This document shows, in pieces, positions 1 through 7,930 of a stretch of DNA of 64,000 nt. Source of the stretch: JANQFM01 sp035471925. Its GTDB lineage: Bacteria; Acidobacteriota; UBA6911; RPQK01; DATIPO01. The stretch's first letter is position 1. Each line of letters starts with the position of its first letter. The notes beneath the pieces are model-generated. The model searched no databases. It saw only the letters and a program-made list of their open reading frames with translations, and had not been told where the DNA came from. A program made the translations under genes and the position numbers. The stretch covers positions 1 to 64,000 of the forward strand of contig DATIPO010000089.1 in NCBI GenBank assembly GCA_035471925.1, read 5' to 3'.

Positions 1-89
1 CCCGTCTCCCCCAACACCGCGAACACGTCCCCGACCCGAAGTTCCTGAGCTGGCACCGTAAAGAGGTGTTCAAGGCTCGTCCCCGCCAC
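1..89 (-). CDS. possible 5' end of a minus-strand gene, cut by the window edge
   Basis: Reading the minus strand from a GTG at 89, the frame stays open to the window edge (about 29 codons). It gives a protein-like sequence containing VPAQELRVGDVFAVLGE, with mostly G or C in third codon positions. An in-frame TAG lies just upstream of the GTG, so the start would be here. It would be the next gene after the NhaC antiporter on the same strand. No family can be assigned from so short a piece, and it may be spurious. Confidence 0.25.
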   Translation of the reverse strand, partial: MAGTSLEHLFTVPAQELRVGDVFAVLGET

Positions 90-154
90 ACTGCCTAGCT
101 TGTCCTAGCCAAGAAACCGGTTTAGCAGCCACCAGGACTTATCGAGAGATGGAC

Positions 155-1567
155 TTACAGTATCGTGCCGAACACAAGAAACAGCGCAACGGCCAGGGCG
201 GCGGCGGTGGCGGCGTAGGGGGCTTGGGTGCGGACGTGGTCGATGTGGTCGGTGGCGGCGGCCATGGAGCTGATGATGGAGGTGTCGGAGATGGGCGAGC
301 AGTGGTCGCCGAAGACGCCTCCGCCTAAGACGGCGGCGATCATCAGGGACTGGTCGAGTCCGATCAGGGTCACCATGGGGATGGCAATGGGCATCATGAT
401 GGCGAAGGTGCCCCAGGACGTCCCGGTCGAGAAGGCGATGAAGCAGCTCAGGACGAAGATCAGAGCCGGGATGATGGCCGCCGGCAAGGCGGCTTGGGCC
501 AGCTTGGCCACGTAGGGGCCCGTGCCCAGTTCCGTGCAGGTGGCGCCGATGGCGAAGGCCAGCATCAGCAGCGTGGCCACCGGCAGCAGCGGCTTGGCGC
601 CGTTGATGGTCAGGTCGATGGACTCGTGCAGGTTGAGGACGCCTTGAATCCAATAGCTGGCGGCGGCCACCACCAGAGCCGTGACCACGGCCCACAGCAC
701 GGCCTTGGATCCGCTGCCGGCCAGGATGTCGCCGTTGCCGTCCACATAGAGACTGACCGGGACCATGAGCACCAGCGTCACCACCGGCAGCACCATGTTG
801 AGCGCCCGCCGGGGGACGCCTTCCTTGGCTTCGATCTGCCCAGCCTCCTCGGAGATCATGGGACGCGCGTCGGGATTGAGCTTCTTGCCCTCCAGCGTGC
901 GCTTCTCAGCCGCCACCATGGGGCCGTAGTCGCGTCCCGTGATCACCAGCACCGCCACCAGCAGCAGCGCCGCCATGGCGTAGAAGTTGAAGGGGATGGA
1001 GGAGAGCAGCGCCTGCACCGGCTGTTCGATGTTCTGGGCCGCCAGCAGTCCGATGACGTAGGCGCCCCAGCCGTTGAGCGGCAGCAGCATGCATTTGGGC
1101 GCCGAAGTGGAATCCAGGATGTAGGCCAGCTTCTCGCGCGAGACCTTATAGCGGTCGAAGAGCGGACGCGAGACCGTCCCCGACACCAGAATGCAGATGT
1201 TGGACTCGATGAAGATAACCAGTCCCAGCACCCAGGCCATCAGTCCGGCTTGCTTGCGGTTGTTGACCAGTCCCCGCGTCTCGACCCAGGAAATGAATCC
1301 CTGCACGCCTCCCGAGCGCTGGGTGAAGGCGATCACCGAGCCCATCAGCAGCGTGAAGAGGATGGCCCGCGTGTTGGAGGCGCTCTCGAAGACCGAGACA
1401 ATCGTATCGATGGAGGAGGCCACGCCCACAAAGGGATTCCAGCCGCCGATGATGGTCCACCCCAGGCCGATCCCCAGCAGAAGCGAGAGGTAGACCTGCT
1501 TGGTGGCGATGGCCAGGACGATGGTCAGCACCGGAGGCAGCACGGAAAGCCAGCCGTAATCTTGCAT
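155..1567 (-). CDS. NhaC-family Na+/H+ antiporter
   Basis: A 470-residue polytopic inner-membrane protein of the NhaC/ion-transporter superfamily, expected to exchange Na+ (or a small carboxylate) for protons. The sequence is a series of hydrophobic segments. Conserved-looking stretches include the first third (GVQGFISWVETRG), a mid-protein SAPKCMLLPLNGWGAYV and a C-terminal STGTSWGTFAIMMPIAIP / GDHCSPISDT region, which is typical of this superfamily. Length matches the family (about 450-500). The ATG at 1567 has no Shine-Dalgarno but sits six bases after a -10 box, so the transcript may be leaderless. Substrate is inferred from family only; amino-acid/proton exchange relatives exist. Confidence 0.88.
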   Translation of the reverse strand: MQDYGWLSVLPPVLTIVLAIATKQVYLSLLLGIGLGWTIIGGWNPFVGVASSIDTIVSVFESASNTRAILFTLLMGSVIAFTQRSGGVQGFISWVETRGLVNNRKQAGLMAWVLGLVIFIESNICILVSGTVSRPLFDRYKVSREKLAYILDSTSAPKCMLLPLNGWGAYVIGLLAAQNIEQPVQALLSSIPFNFYAMAALLLVAVLVITGRDYGPMVAAEKRTLEGKKLNPDARPMISEEAGQIEAKEGVPRRALNMVLPVVTLVLMVPVSLYVDGNGDILAGSGSKAVLWAVVTALVVAAASYWIQGVLNLHESIDLTINGAKPLLPVATLLMLAFAIGATCTELGTGPYVAKLAQAALPAAIIPALIFVLSCFIAFSTGTSWGTFAIMMPIAIPMVTLIGLDQSLMIAAVLGGGVFGDHCSPISDTSIISSMAAATDHIDHVRTQAPYAATAAALAVALFLVFGTIL

Positions 1568-1573
1568 TCGCCT

Positions 1574-1602
1574 GTTCTATGTTGTGGCGGGGGCGCTGTC
1601 AA
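1574..1602 (-). promoter_or_regulatory. sigma70-type promoter of the NhaC gene (leaderless)
   Basis: On the minus strand a perfect TTGACA (1602-1597) is followed by a 17-base spacer and TAGAAC (1579-1574). Six bases later comes the ATG at 1567, so the expected start of transcription coincides with the start codon. Confidence 0.6.
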
Positions 1603-1746
1603 GGCGGGGCGGGCTGGTGTTGTACAATGGCGTGTTTGTGCGCTGTCCTTCGCTGAAGCAACGAGGGGCTCCGTACTGAAGAGAGCGCTCCGCGGAACTT
1701 TTGGGCCTGCGGTGGAGTATAAGACAGAGCAACGACTACAACTGTC

Positions 1747-2751
1747 ATGGAAACAAAACAACAGCAACACGACATCGAAGCCATTCGAGAGAAGATCCAG
1801 CAGGAAAGCGCCTTTGTGGGGCGGCTGACGGATGAGATCGCACGCGTGATCGTGGGCCAGGACTACATGGTCGAGCGCCTCCTGATCGGGCTGCTGGCCA
1901 ACGGCCACGTGCTCATGGAGGGCGTTCCCGGACTGGCCAAGACCCTCACGGTGAGGACCCTCTCCCAGGCCATCCAAACCCGCTTCCAGCGCATCCAGTT
2001 CACACCCGACCTTCTGCCCGCCGACTTGATCGGAACGCTGGTCTACGACCAGAAGGACGGCGAGTTCAAGACCAAGAAAGGGCCCATCTTCGCCAACATC
2101 ATCCTGGCCGACGAGATCAACCGCTCGCCCGCCAAGGTCCAGTCGGCGCTGCTCGAAGCCATGCAGGAACGCACCGTGACCATCGGCGAAAGCACCTTCC
2201 CGCTGGAGGAGCCGTTCCTTGTGCTGGCCACCCAGAATCCCATCGAGCAGGAAGGCACCTATCCGCTGCCCGAAGCCCAGGTCGACCGCTTCATGCTCAA
2301 GCTCAAGGTGGGCTATCCCAGCAAAGAGGAGGAGCTCCAGATCGTCCGACGCATGTCGGGCGGCATGCAGCCGCAAGTGACGGCGGCGGTGACGCCTGAA
2401 GAGATCCTGAGAGCCCGCAAGGCTGTCGACTTGATCTACATGGACTCCAAGGTCGAGCAGTACATCGTCGACCTGGTCTTCGCCACCCGCGAGCCTGAGC
2501 AGTACGGGCTGGGCGAATTGTCGGAGCTGATCGACTTCGGAGGTTCGCCGCGCGCCTCGATCTGCCTGGCCCGGACGGCCAAGGCCCACGCCTTCCTGCG
2601 CCACCGCGGCTTCGTGACCCCCGAGGACGTGCGGGCCGTCGCACTCGATGTGCTGCGCCACCGCGTCATCATCACCTATGAAGCCGAGGCCGAGGAAGTG
2701 ACGTCGGAAGAAATCGTGCAAAAAGTCATCAACAGCGTCGAGGTCCCTTAG
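1747..2751 (+). CDS. MoxR-family AAA+ ATPase
   Basis: A 334-residue cytosolic AAA+ ATPase of the MoxR/RavA group. These act as chaperone-like partners of von Willebrand factor A (VWA) proteins, usually encoded next to them. Walker A is GVPGLAKT (about residues 59-66), Walker B is ILADEINRS (about 118-126), and the sensor region reads ATQNPIEQEGTYPLPEAQVDRF in pieces. The C-terminal lid domain follows. It is the first gene of a Bat-type operon: DUF58 follows after 6 bases and two VWA genes lie downstream, the usual moxR-DUF58-bat arrangement. The natural client is unknown; proteins of this operon are the likely partners. Confidence 0.95.
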   Translation: METKQQQHDIEAIREKIQQESAFVGRLTDEIARVIVGQDYMVERLLIGLLANGHVLMEGVPGLAKTLTVRTLSQAIQTRFQRIQFTPDLLPADLIGTLVYDQKDGEFKTKKGPIFANIILADEINRSPAKVQSALLEAMQERTVTIGESTFPLEEPFLVLATQNPIEQEGTYPLPEAQVDRFMLKLKVGYPSKEEELQIVRRMSGGMQPQVTAAVTPEEILRARKAVDLIYMDSKVEQYIVDLVFATREPEQYGLGELSELIDFGGSPRASICLARTAKAHAFLRHRGFVTPEDVRAVALDVLRHRVIITYEAEAEEVTSEEIVQKVINSVEVP

Positions 2752-2757
2752 CCCGGA

Positions 2758-3636
2758 ATGATTCCCAAAGAAATCCTGCGCAAGGTCAAACGCCTGGAGA
2801 TCACCACCCGGGGACTGGTCAACGACGTCTTCTCGGGCGAGTATCACTCCGTCTTTAAGGGCCGCGGCATGGATTTCTCAGAAGTGCGCGAGTACCACTA
2901 CGGCGACGACATCCGCAACATTGACTGGAACGTCACCGCCCGCAGCGGACGCCCCTACGTCAAGGTCTTCGAAGAGGAGCGCGAACTGACGGTGATGCTT
3001 CTGGTGGACGTCTCGCGCTCGGGTGAATTCGGCAGCGCCGAGCGCATGAAGGGCGAGATCGCCGTTGAACTGTGCGCCTTGCTGGCCTTCTCGGCCATCA
3101 AGAACAACGACAAGGTGGGATTGATCATCTTCACCGACCGCATCGAGAAATTCGTCCCGCCGCGCAAAGGACGCAGCCACGTCCTCAGGGTATTGCGCGA
3201 ACTGCTCTACTTTAAGCCTGAGGGCCGGGGCACCGACATCGGAGGCGCGCTGGAATACTTGATGCGCGTGACCCGCCGCCGGGCCGTGGTCTTCCTGGTG
3301 TCGGACTTCATCTCCCAGCCCTACCGGCAGCCGCTTAAGGTGGCCGCCCAGCGCCATGACGTGGTGGGACTGCAGATGATCGACCGCCGCGAGATGGAGA
3401 TTCCCGCCGTGGGATTTCTGGAGGTCGAGGACGCCGAAAGCGGCGAGCACCTGCTGGTTGACACCGGCAGCAAGGAGTTCCGCAAGCTGCTGACCGCCCA
3501 AGCCCGGGGCGAGCAGCGCCAGCGCGAAGACTTGTTCCGGACGCTGAAAGTCGATTTCGTGGAGATCTTCACCGACCGGCCCTATTTCGAACCGCTGGTG
3601 GAGTTCTTCCGCAACCGGGCCAGGCGCATCCGCTGA
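2758..3636 (+). CDS. DUF58 domain-containing protein
   Basis: A 292-residue soluble protein of the DUF58 family, which is nearly always encoded directly after moxR. The diagnostic central motif is present: GRGMDFSEVREYHYGDDIRNIDW, given here in parts as GRGMDF, VREYHYGDD and RNIDW at roughly residues 40-62. A degenerate VWA-like fold begins at MLLVDVSRSG (about 83). The family is thought to form a MoxR-dependent complex, but its biochemical role is not established. It starts 6 bases after the moxR stop. The short perfect inverted repeat CCTCC-GCG-GGAGG at 3641-3653 follows the stop but lacks a T-run. Confidence 0.92.
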   Translation: MIPKEILRKVKRLEITTRGLVNDVFSGEYHSVFKGRGMDFSEVREYHYGDDIRNIDWNVTARSGRPYVKVFEEERELTVMLLVDVSRSGEFGSAERMKGEIAVELCALLAFSAIKNNDKVGLIIFTDRIEKFVPPRKGRSHVLRVLRELLYFKPEGRGTDIGGALEYLMRVTRRRAVVFLVSDFISQPYRQPLKVAAQRHDVVGLQMIDRREMEIPAVGFLEVEDAESGEHLLVDTGSKEFRKLLTAQARGEQRQREDLFRTLKVDFVEIFTDRPYFEPLVEFFRNRARRIR

Positions 3637-3711
3637 CCCTCCTCCGCGGGAGGCTATGGTCGTACGGTTCAAGAAAACGGAGAACGTTGAAGGCGTGAAG
3701 TAAGAACTAGG

Positions 3712-4962
3712 ATGCAAGAACTCGCTGCCAGTCTGGACTCCTTCCTGAGGAGCCTCTTGGTGAGGCTGGGGATGGTGTGCGCCGTGCTGGCGGCCGTTCT
3801 GACGGCGACTCTGGCGGCCCAGTCGGTCAACGCCAGCCTGGACCGCGAGAGCATTCTGCTGGGCGACCGCGTCTCGCTGACCGTGACCGTCCTCCACACT
3901 CCCGACGGACGCATCGTCTGGCCCCAGCCTGAAGAGGGCCGTTTCGGCCCCTTCGAGGTGCTGGACGAGCAGCTTCTCGATCCCGCCCAAGAGGACGGGC
4001 GCATCGTCTCCCGCAAGCGCTGGATGCTGACGGCCTTCGAATTGGGCCAACTGACGCTGCCCTCCCTGCAGGTGCATTGGATCCCCGCCGGACGCGACGA
4101 AGGCGAAGTGCTGGAGACGCCGCCCCTGACCCTTACCGTGGACGAACTGGGAGCCGATCCGCAGGGAGATCTGCGCCAGATCAAGCCGCCTGAGAGCATC
4201 CCCCTCAGTCCCTGGACGGTGGCGTTGTGGGTAGCGTTGGCTGTGGCTGCGGCGGCTTTGGGTTGGTGGCTCTACCGGCGCTACAAGCAGCGTCCCAAGC
4301 AGGCGCCGGTCCCGCCCCGCCGTCCCGCGGAGCCTGCTCTGCCGGCCCACGAGATCGCCTACCGCGAGCTGGCCCACCTGGAGGTGTCCTCGCTCTTGCA
4401 GGACGGCGAGATCAAGGAGTTTTACGTCCAGGCTTCTGGCATCATCCGCCGCTACCTGCACGCACGCTACGGCATCGACGCCCTGGAGAGGACCAGCAGT
4501 GAAATCCTGCGCGAACTGCGGCGCCTGCGGGTCAGCCTGCAAAACCAGCGTCTGGCGGAGCTCTTCTTCGAGCGCTGCGACTTGGTCAAGTTCGCCAAGC
4601 TGCGTCCAGGCTCTGACAGCAATTCCAAGATCATCCCGCTGGCCCGCCAGATCGTCGACGGAACCAAGGATGAGCCTCCTCCCCAGGCGGCTGATTCTCC
4701 GCCGGGACGGACCATCGGCGAAAGCGTCGCCGCAGCGCCCTTGCAGTCACCGGGCATCCGGCCCTCGGCTGAGCCGCCTCCTCCCATCCGGGACGCTTTG
4801 GAAAGAGAGCGTTCGTCGGACAGCGCGATTGAGGAAAAGAGCGATGAACGCACTCCCACTTCGGTCGGCAGCGCCAACCGCGAAGGGCAGGCCGGCAGGC
4901 CAGAAGCTGAGACCAACGAGGCAGGCGGCACCGGATCGTCCACAGGGGAGGCCAAGTCATGA
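3712..4962 (+). CDS. exported membrane-anchored BatD-like protein of the Bat operon
   Basis: A 416-residue protein of the kind found between DUF58 and the first VWA gene (similar in layout to DUF4381/BatD-like proteins). It has an N-terminal hydrophobic export segment (about residues 17-36) and a beta-rich periplasmic part beginning VNASLDRESILLGDRVSLTV. One transmembrane segment (about 166-186) ends in WWLYRRYK. A cytoplasmic tail carries an alpha-helical region (EIAYRELAHLEV, EFYVQASGIIRRYL), then a long Pro/Glu/Ser-rich low-complexity end of about 100 residues. Its stop overlaps the next start (ATGA). The role is inferred from operon position: probably a periplasmic scaffold for the VWA proteins. 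Confidence 0.8.
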   Translation: MQELAASLDSFLRSLLVRLGMVCAVLAAVLTATLAAQSVNASLDRESILLGDRVSLTVTVLHTPDGRIVWPQPEEGRFGPFEVLDEQLLDPAQEDGRIVSRKRWMLTAFELGQLTLPSLQVHWIPAGRDEGEVLETPPLTLTVDELGADPQGDLRQIKPPESIPLSPWTVALWVALAVAAAALGWWLYRRYKQRPKQAPVPPRRPAEPALPAHEIAYRELAHLEVSSLLQDGEIKEFYVQASGIIRRYLHARYGIDALERTSSEILRELRRLRVSLQNQRLAELFFERCDLVKFAKLRPGSDSNSKIIPLARQIVDGTKDEPPPQAADSPPGRTIGESVAAAPLQSPGIRPSAEPPPPIRDALERERSSDSAIEEKSDERTPTSVGSANREGQAGRPEAETNEAGGTGSSTGEAKS

Positions 4963-5954
4963 CCTTCTACCGCTTCGCCGACCCCTATCTGCTTTTGCTG
5001 CTGGCCATCCTGCCGCTGATGGGACTGTGGTACTGGAGGCGCATCAGGCGCAAGGGAGCCACGCTGCTCTATTCCTCGGTGGGCAAACTCAAGGAGGCCG
5101 CACGGGCATCCTCGCCGGGACGCCGCCACTTCCTCTTCGCTTTCCGCATGCTGGCCATGGCCCTTCTCATCGTGGCCGTGGCGCGTCCTCAGACGGGCGT
5201 CAGCGGCGAGGACATCCTGACCGAGGGCATCGACATCATGCTGGTGCTCGACTTCTCCAGCTCGATGCTGGCCGAGGATCTGACGCCCAACCGCGTCGAG
5301 GCCGCCAAGCAAGTGGCCGCCAACTTCGTCGAGGGCCGCCGAAACGACCGCGTGGGGTTGGTGGTCTTCGCCGGAGTGGCCTACACCCAGTGTCCCTTGA
5401 CGCTGGACTACGCCGTCCTGAAGAAGCTGCTGGAGGAAATGGAGGTGGGCATCATCGAGGACGGCACCGCCATCGGCATGGGGCTGGCCACCGCCGTCAA
5501 GCGCCTGCGCAACAGCGAGGCCGAGTCCAAAGTCGCGATCCTGCTCACCGACGGACGCAACAACCGGGGCGAGATCGATCCCCTGACCGCCGCCCAGATG
5601 GCCAAAGCCTTCGGCGTCAAGGTCTACACGGTGGGCGCGGGAACCCGGGGCGACGCCCCTTACCCCGTCAATCACCCCATTCTGGGACGTCAGATCCGCC
5701 GCATCCGCGTCGACATCGACGAGGACACCCTGCGCGAGGTGGCCGACCTGACCGGGGGACGCTACTTCCGGGCCACCGACCGCCAAAGCCTGGGTGAAAT
5801 CTACCAGGAAATCGACCAATTGGAACGCACCGAGATCAAGGTGGAACAATTCACCCGCTACGGCGAACTGTTCCACTACCCGTTGGCCGCCGGACTGCTG
5901 CTGCTGCTTTTGGAACTGGCGCTGGCCCAAACCCGTTTTCGCAAGATCCCCTAG
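4959..5954 (+). CDS. batA: VWA-domain membrane protein (BatA-like)
   Basis: A 331-residue inner-membrane protein with two N-terminal transmembrane segments (about 8-25 and 52-72), a von Willebrand A domain and a C-terminal transmembrane helix (about 305-325). The metal-ion-dependent adhesion site is intact: DFSSS (about 95-99) and the TDGRNN loop further on. Such proteins (BatA, from the Bacteroides aerotolerance locus) present a periplasmic VWA domain to partners. The start codon overlaps the previous stop by four bases, which suggests translational coupling. It resembles the next gene closely in layout, so the two probably arose by duplication. Confidence 0.9.
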   Translation: MTFYRFADPYLLLLLAILPLMGLWYWRRIRRKGATLLYSSVGKLKEAARASSPGRRHFLFAFRMLAMALLIVAVARPQTGVSGEDILTEGIDIMLVLDFSSSMLAEDLTPNRVEAAKQVAANFVEGRRNDRVGLVVFAGVAYTQCPLTLDYAVLKKLLEEMEVGIIEDGTAIGMGLATAVKRLRNSEAESKVAILLTDGRNNRGEIDPLTAAQMAKAFGVKVYTVGAGTRGDAPYPVNHPILGRQIRRIRVDIDEDTLREVADLTGGRYFRATDRQSLGEIYQEIDQLERTEIKVEQFTRYGELFHYPLAAGLLLLLLELALAQTRFRKIP

Positions 5955-5996
5955 TGGTTTGTCAGCCTTGAGGGGAAGGAGGAAAGAGCCTCAGGC

Positions 5997-7028
5997 ATGT
6001 TTCGCTTCGCTTTTCAGACGATGCTGATCGGGTACCTGCTGGTGCCTCTGCTTGCCCTCTTTCTGTGGTGGTCTTGGCGGCGCAAAAAGCAGTCCCTGAA
6101 AGCCTTCGCCGGCTCTCACCTGGCTCAGCGGCTGGCCCAGATGGTGCATCGCCGGGCGCCTTTCTACAAGGCCGTCCTGCTGGTCGTCTCCCTGGCTCTG
6201 CTGGTCACGGCCCTGGCCCGTCCCCAGTTCGGGACGCGGCTGGAAACCGTGCGCCGGGAAGGTCTCGACATCGTCATCGCGCTGGACGTCTCCGAGTCCA
6301 TGCTGGCCGAGGACATCGCTCCCAACCGGCTGGAGAAGGCCAAGCACGCCGTCTCCACACTCATCAGCCAGTTGGACGGCGACCGCATCGGACTGGTGGC
6401 CTTCGCCGGAGAGGCCTTCGTGCAATGCCCGCTGACGCTCGACTACGGCGCCGCCCAAATGTTCCTGCGTTCCATGGACACCGACTTGCTCTCCGTCCCC
6501 GGCACCAATCTGGGCCGGGCCATGGAGGTCGCGCTGCAGGCTTTCGAAGCAGGTGAAATGCAACACAAAGTGCTGATTCTCATCACCGATGGAGAGGACC
6601 ACGAAGGTCAGCCCTTGGAACGGGCCCAGGAAGCCGCCTCACAAGGGGTCAGCATCTACACGGTGGGAATCGGCTCGCCTCAAGGCGTGCCCATTCCCGA
6701 ATTCAACGAGAGGGGCAGCCGGGTGGGATTCAAGAAGAACCAGCAGGGCGAAGTGGTCACAACCAGCCTTGACGAAGTGACGCTCGAGCGCATCGCCGAG
6801 GCTGCCGGCGGACGATACTTCCGGGCCACCCCGGGCGAGGACGAACTGGCTCAACTGGCGGGAGAAATCGCCGCCATGGAAAAACGTGAACTGGACGCCC
6901 AGCAGTTTACGCGATATGAAGAACAGTTCCAGCTTTTTCTGGGCGCGGCCCTGCTGCTGCTGTTGGGCGAGTTTTTCGTCCCCGAGCGGCGCAAGCCCAG
7001 CCGCATTTGGAAAGGACGCTTTCAATGA
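5997..7028 (+). CDS. batB: VWA-domain membrane protein (BatB-like)
   Basis: A 343-residue second VWA protein with the same architecture: N-terminal membrane segment, LVTALARPQFGTRLE linker, VWA domain with an intact metal site (DVSES at about 98-102, TDGEDH at about 199-204), and a C-terminal membrane helix near QLFLGAALLLLLGEFF. A purine-rich AAGGAGG occurs about 14 bases before the ATG. Compared with BatA it carries a short insertion around GVPIPEFNERGS. The stop overlaps the next gene's ATG. The VWA pair probably forms the core of the Bat membrane complex. Confidence 0.9.
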   Translation: MFRFAFQTMLIGYLLVPLLALFLWWSWRRKKQSLKAFAGSHLAQRLAQMVHRRAPFYKAVLLVVSLALLVTALARPQFGTRLETVRREGLDIVIALDVSESMLAEDIAPNRLEKAKHAVSTLISQLDGDRIGLVAFAGEAFVQCPLTLDYGAAQMFLRSMDTDLLSVPGTNLGRAMEVALQAFEAGEMQHKVLILITDGEDHEGQPLERAQEAASQGVSIYTVGIGSPQGVPIPEFNERGSRVGFKKNQQGEVVTTSLDEVTLERIAEAAGGRYFRATPGEDELAQLAGEIAAMEKRELDAQQFTRYEEQFQLFLGAALLLLLGEFFVPERRKPSRIWKGRFQ

Positions 7029-7918
7029 TGCCGATTCGCTTGTACAGACGTCGCCCCGACGGGACGCCAGCTAGGACTTCTTGCCGCAGCGCGCTGATGC
7101 TGTTGACGCTGCTCCTGTGCGCGTCCACCGCGTGGGCCCAGCCGGGACGTTCCCAGGTGGCGGAGGGCAACCGGCTCTACCAGCAGGAGCAATTCGAGGA
7201 GGCCCGCCAGAGGTACCTGCAGGCCCTGCGCGAGGCGCCCGAGTCGCCCATTCCCTCCTTCAACCAAGGCAATGCCCTCTACCGCCTCGACAACTATCAG
7301 GAGGCCTTGCAGGCTTATCAGCAGGCGGTTCAGAAAGCCGATCCCGGACTCCAGTCCAAGGCTTGGTACAACCTGGGCAACGCCTTTTTCCGCCAGCAGA
7401 ATCTGGACGATGCCATCGAGTCCTACAAGCAGTCCCTGCGCCTCGACCCCTCCGACCAGGACGCCAAGTACAATCTGGAAATGGCCCTGCGCCAGAAAAA
7501 AGAGCAAGAAGACCAGCAGAATCAGCAGCAAGACCAGGAGAATCAAGACCAGCAGCAGCAAGATCAGGATCAGCAGAAGAACGACCAGCAGCAGGACCAG
7601 CAGAATGAGCAGCAAGATCAGCAGGACCAGAATCAGCAGCAAGACCAGCAAGACCAGAATCAGCAGCAAGACCAACAGCAACAGGATCAGCAGGAGGATC
7701 CTGAACAGCAGCAACAGCAGCAGGACCAGCAACAGCAGGGTCAGGACGAGCAGAAGAAGCAGGAACAGCAGCAGCCTCAGGAGGGCGAGGGCGAGCCGCT
7801 CCCCATGAGTCCTGAGACGGCGGCGCAGCTCCTGCAGGCCATTCGCGAGGACCCCAAGGAAATCCGCCGCAAGCAGCTCAAGCCCAAGCGTCCCGTCAAG
7901 GTGGAAAAGGACTGGTAG
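7025..7918 (+). CDS. batC: TPR protein with long Gln/Asp-rich tail (BatC-like)
   Basis: A 297-residue exported protein. The start at 7025 overlaps the batB stop and has AAGGA eight bases upstream; an ATG at 7007 lacks this. A signal peptide (cleavage expected after ASTAWA) is followed by about three TPR units (VAEGNRLYQQEQFEEARQRY onward). Then comes an extraordinary run of about 95 residues built almost only of Gln and Asp (about 160-255), and a short conserved-looking end (SPETAAQLLQAIREDPKEIRRK). BatC homologues often carry charged or Gln-rich regions, but this one is extreme. The TPR part probably docks with the VWA proteins. Confidence 0.85.
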   Translation: MMPIRLYRRRPDGTPARTSCRSALMLLTLLLCASTAWAQPGRSQVAEGNRLYQQEQFEEARQRYLQALREAPESPIPSFNQGNALYRLDNYQEALQAYQQAVQKADPGLQSKAWYNLGNAFFRQQNLDDAIESYKQSLRLDPSDQDAKYNLEMALRQKKEQEDQQNQQQDQENQDQQQQDQDQQKNDQQQDQQNEQQDQQDQNQQQDQQDQNQQQDQQQQDQQEDPEQQQQQQDQQQQGQDEQKKQEQQQPQEGEGEPLPMSPETAAQLLQAIREDPKEIRRKQLKPKRPVKVEKDW

Positions 7919-7930
7919 AGAAGGAGATCG

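Noticed and set aside
3641..3653. CCTCC-GCG-GGAGG hairpin as a terminator after the DUF58 gene
   Set aside because: Only five base pairs, no T-run, and the operon clearly continues.
2878..4542. A 554-codon minus-strand open frame across the Bat operon
   Set aside because: Antisense to two well-supported genes; Gln/His/Arg-rich composition typical of shadow frames in GC-rich DNA.
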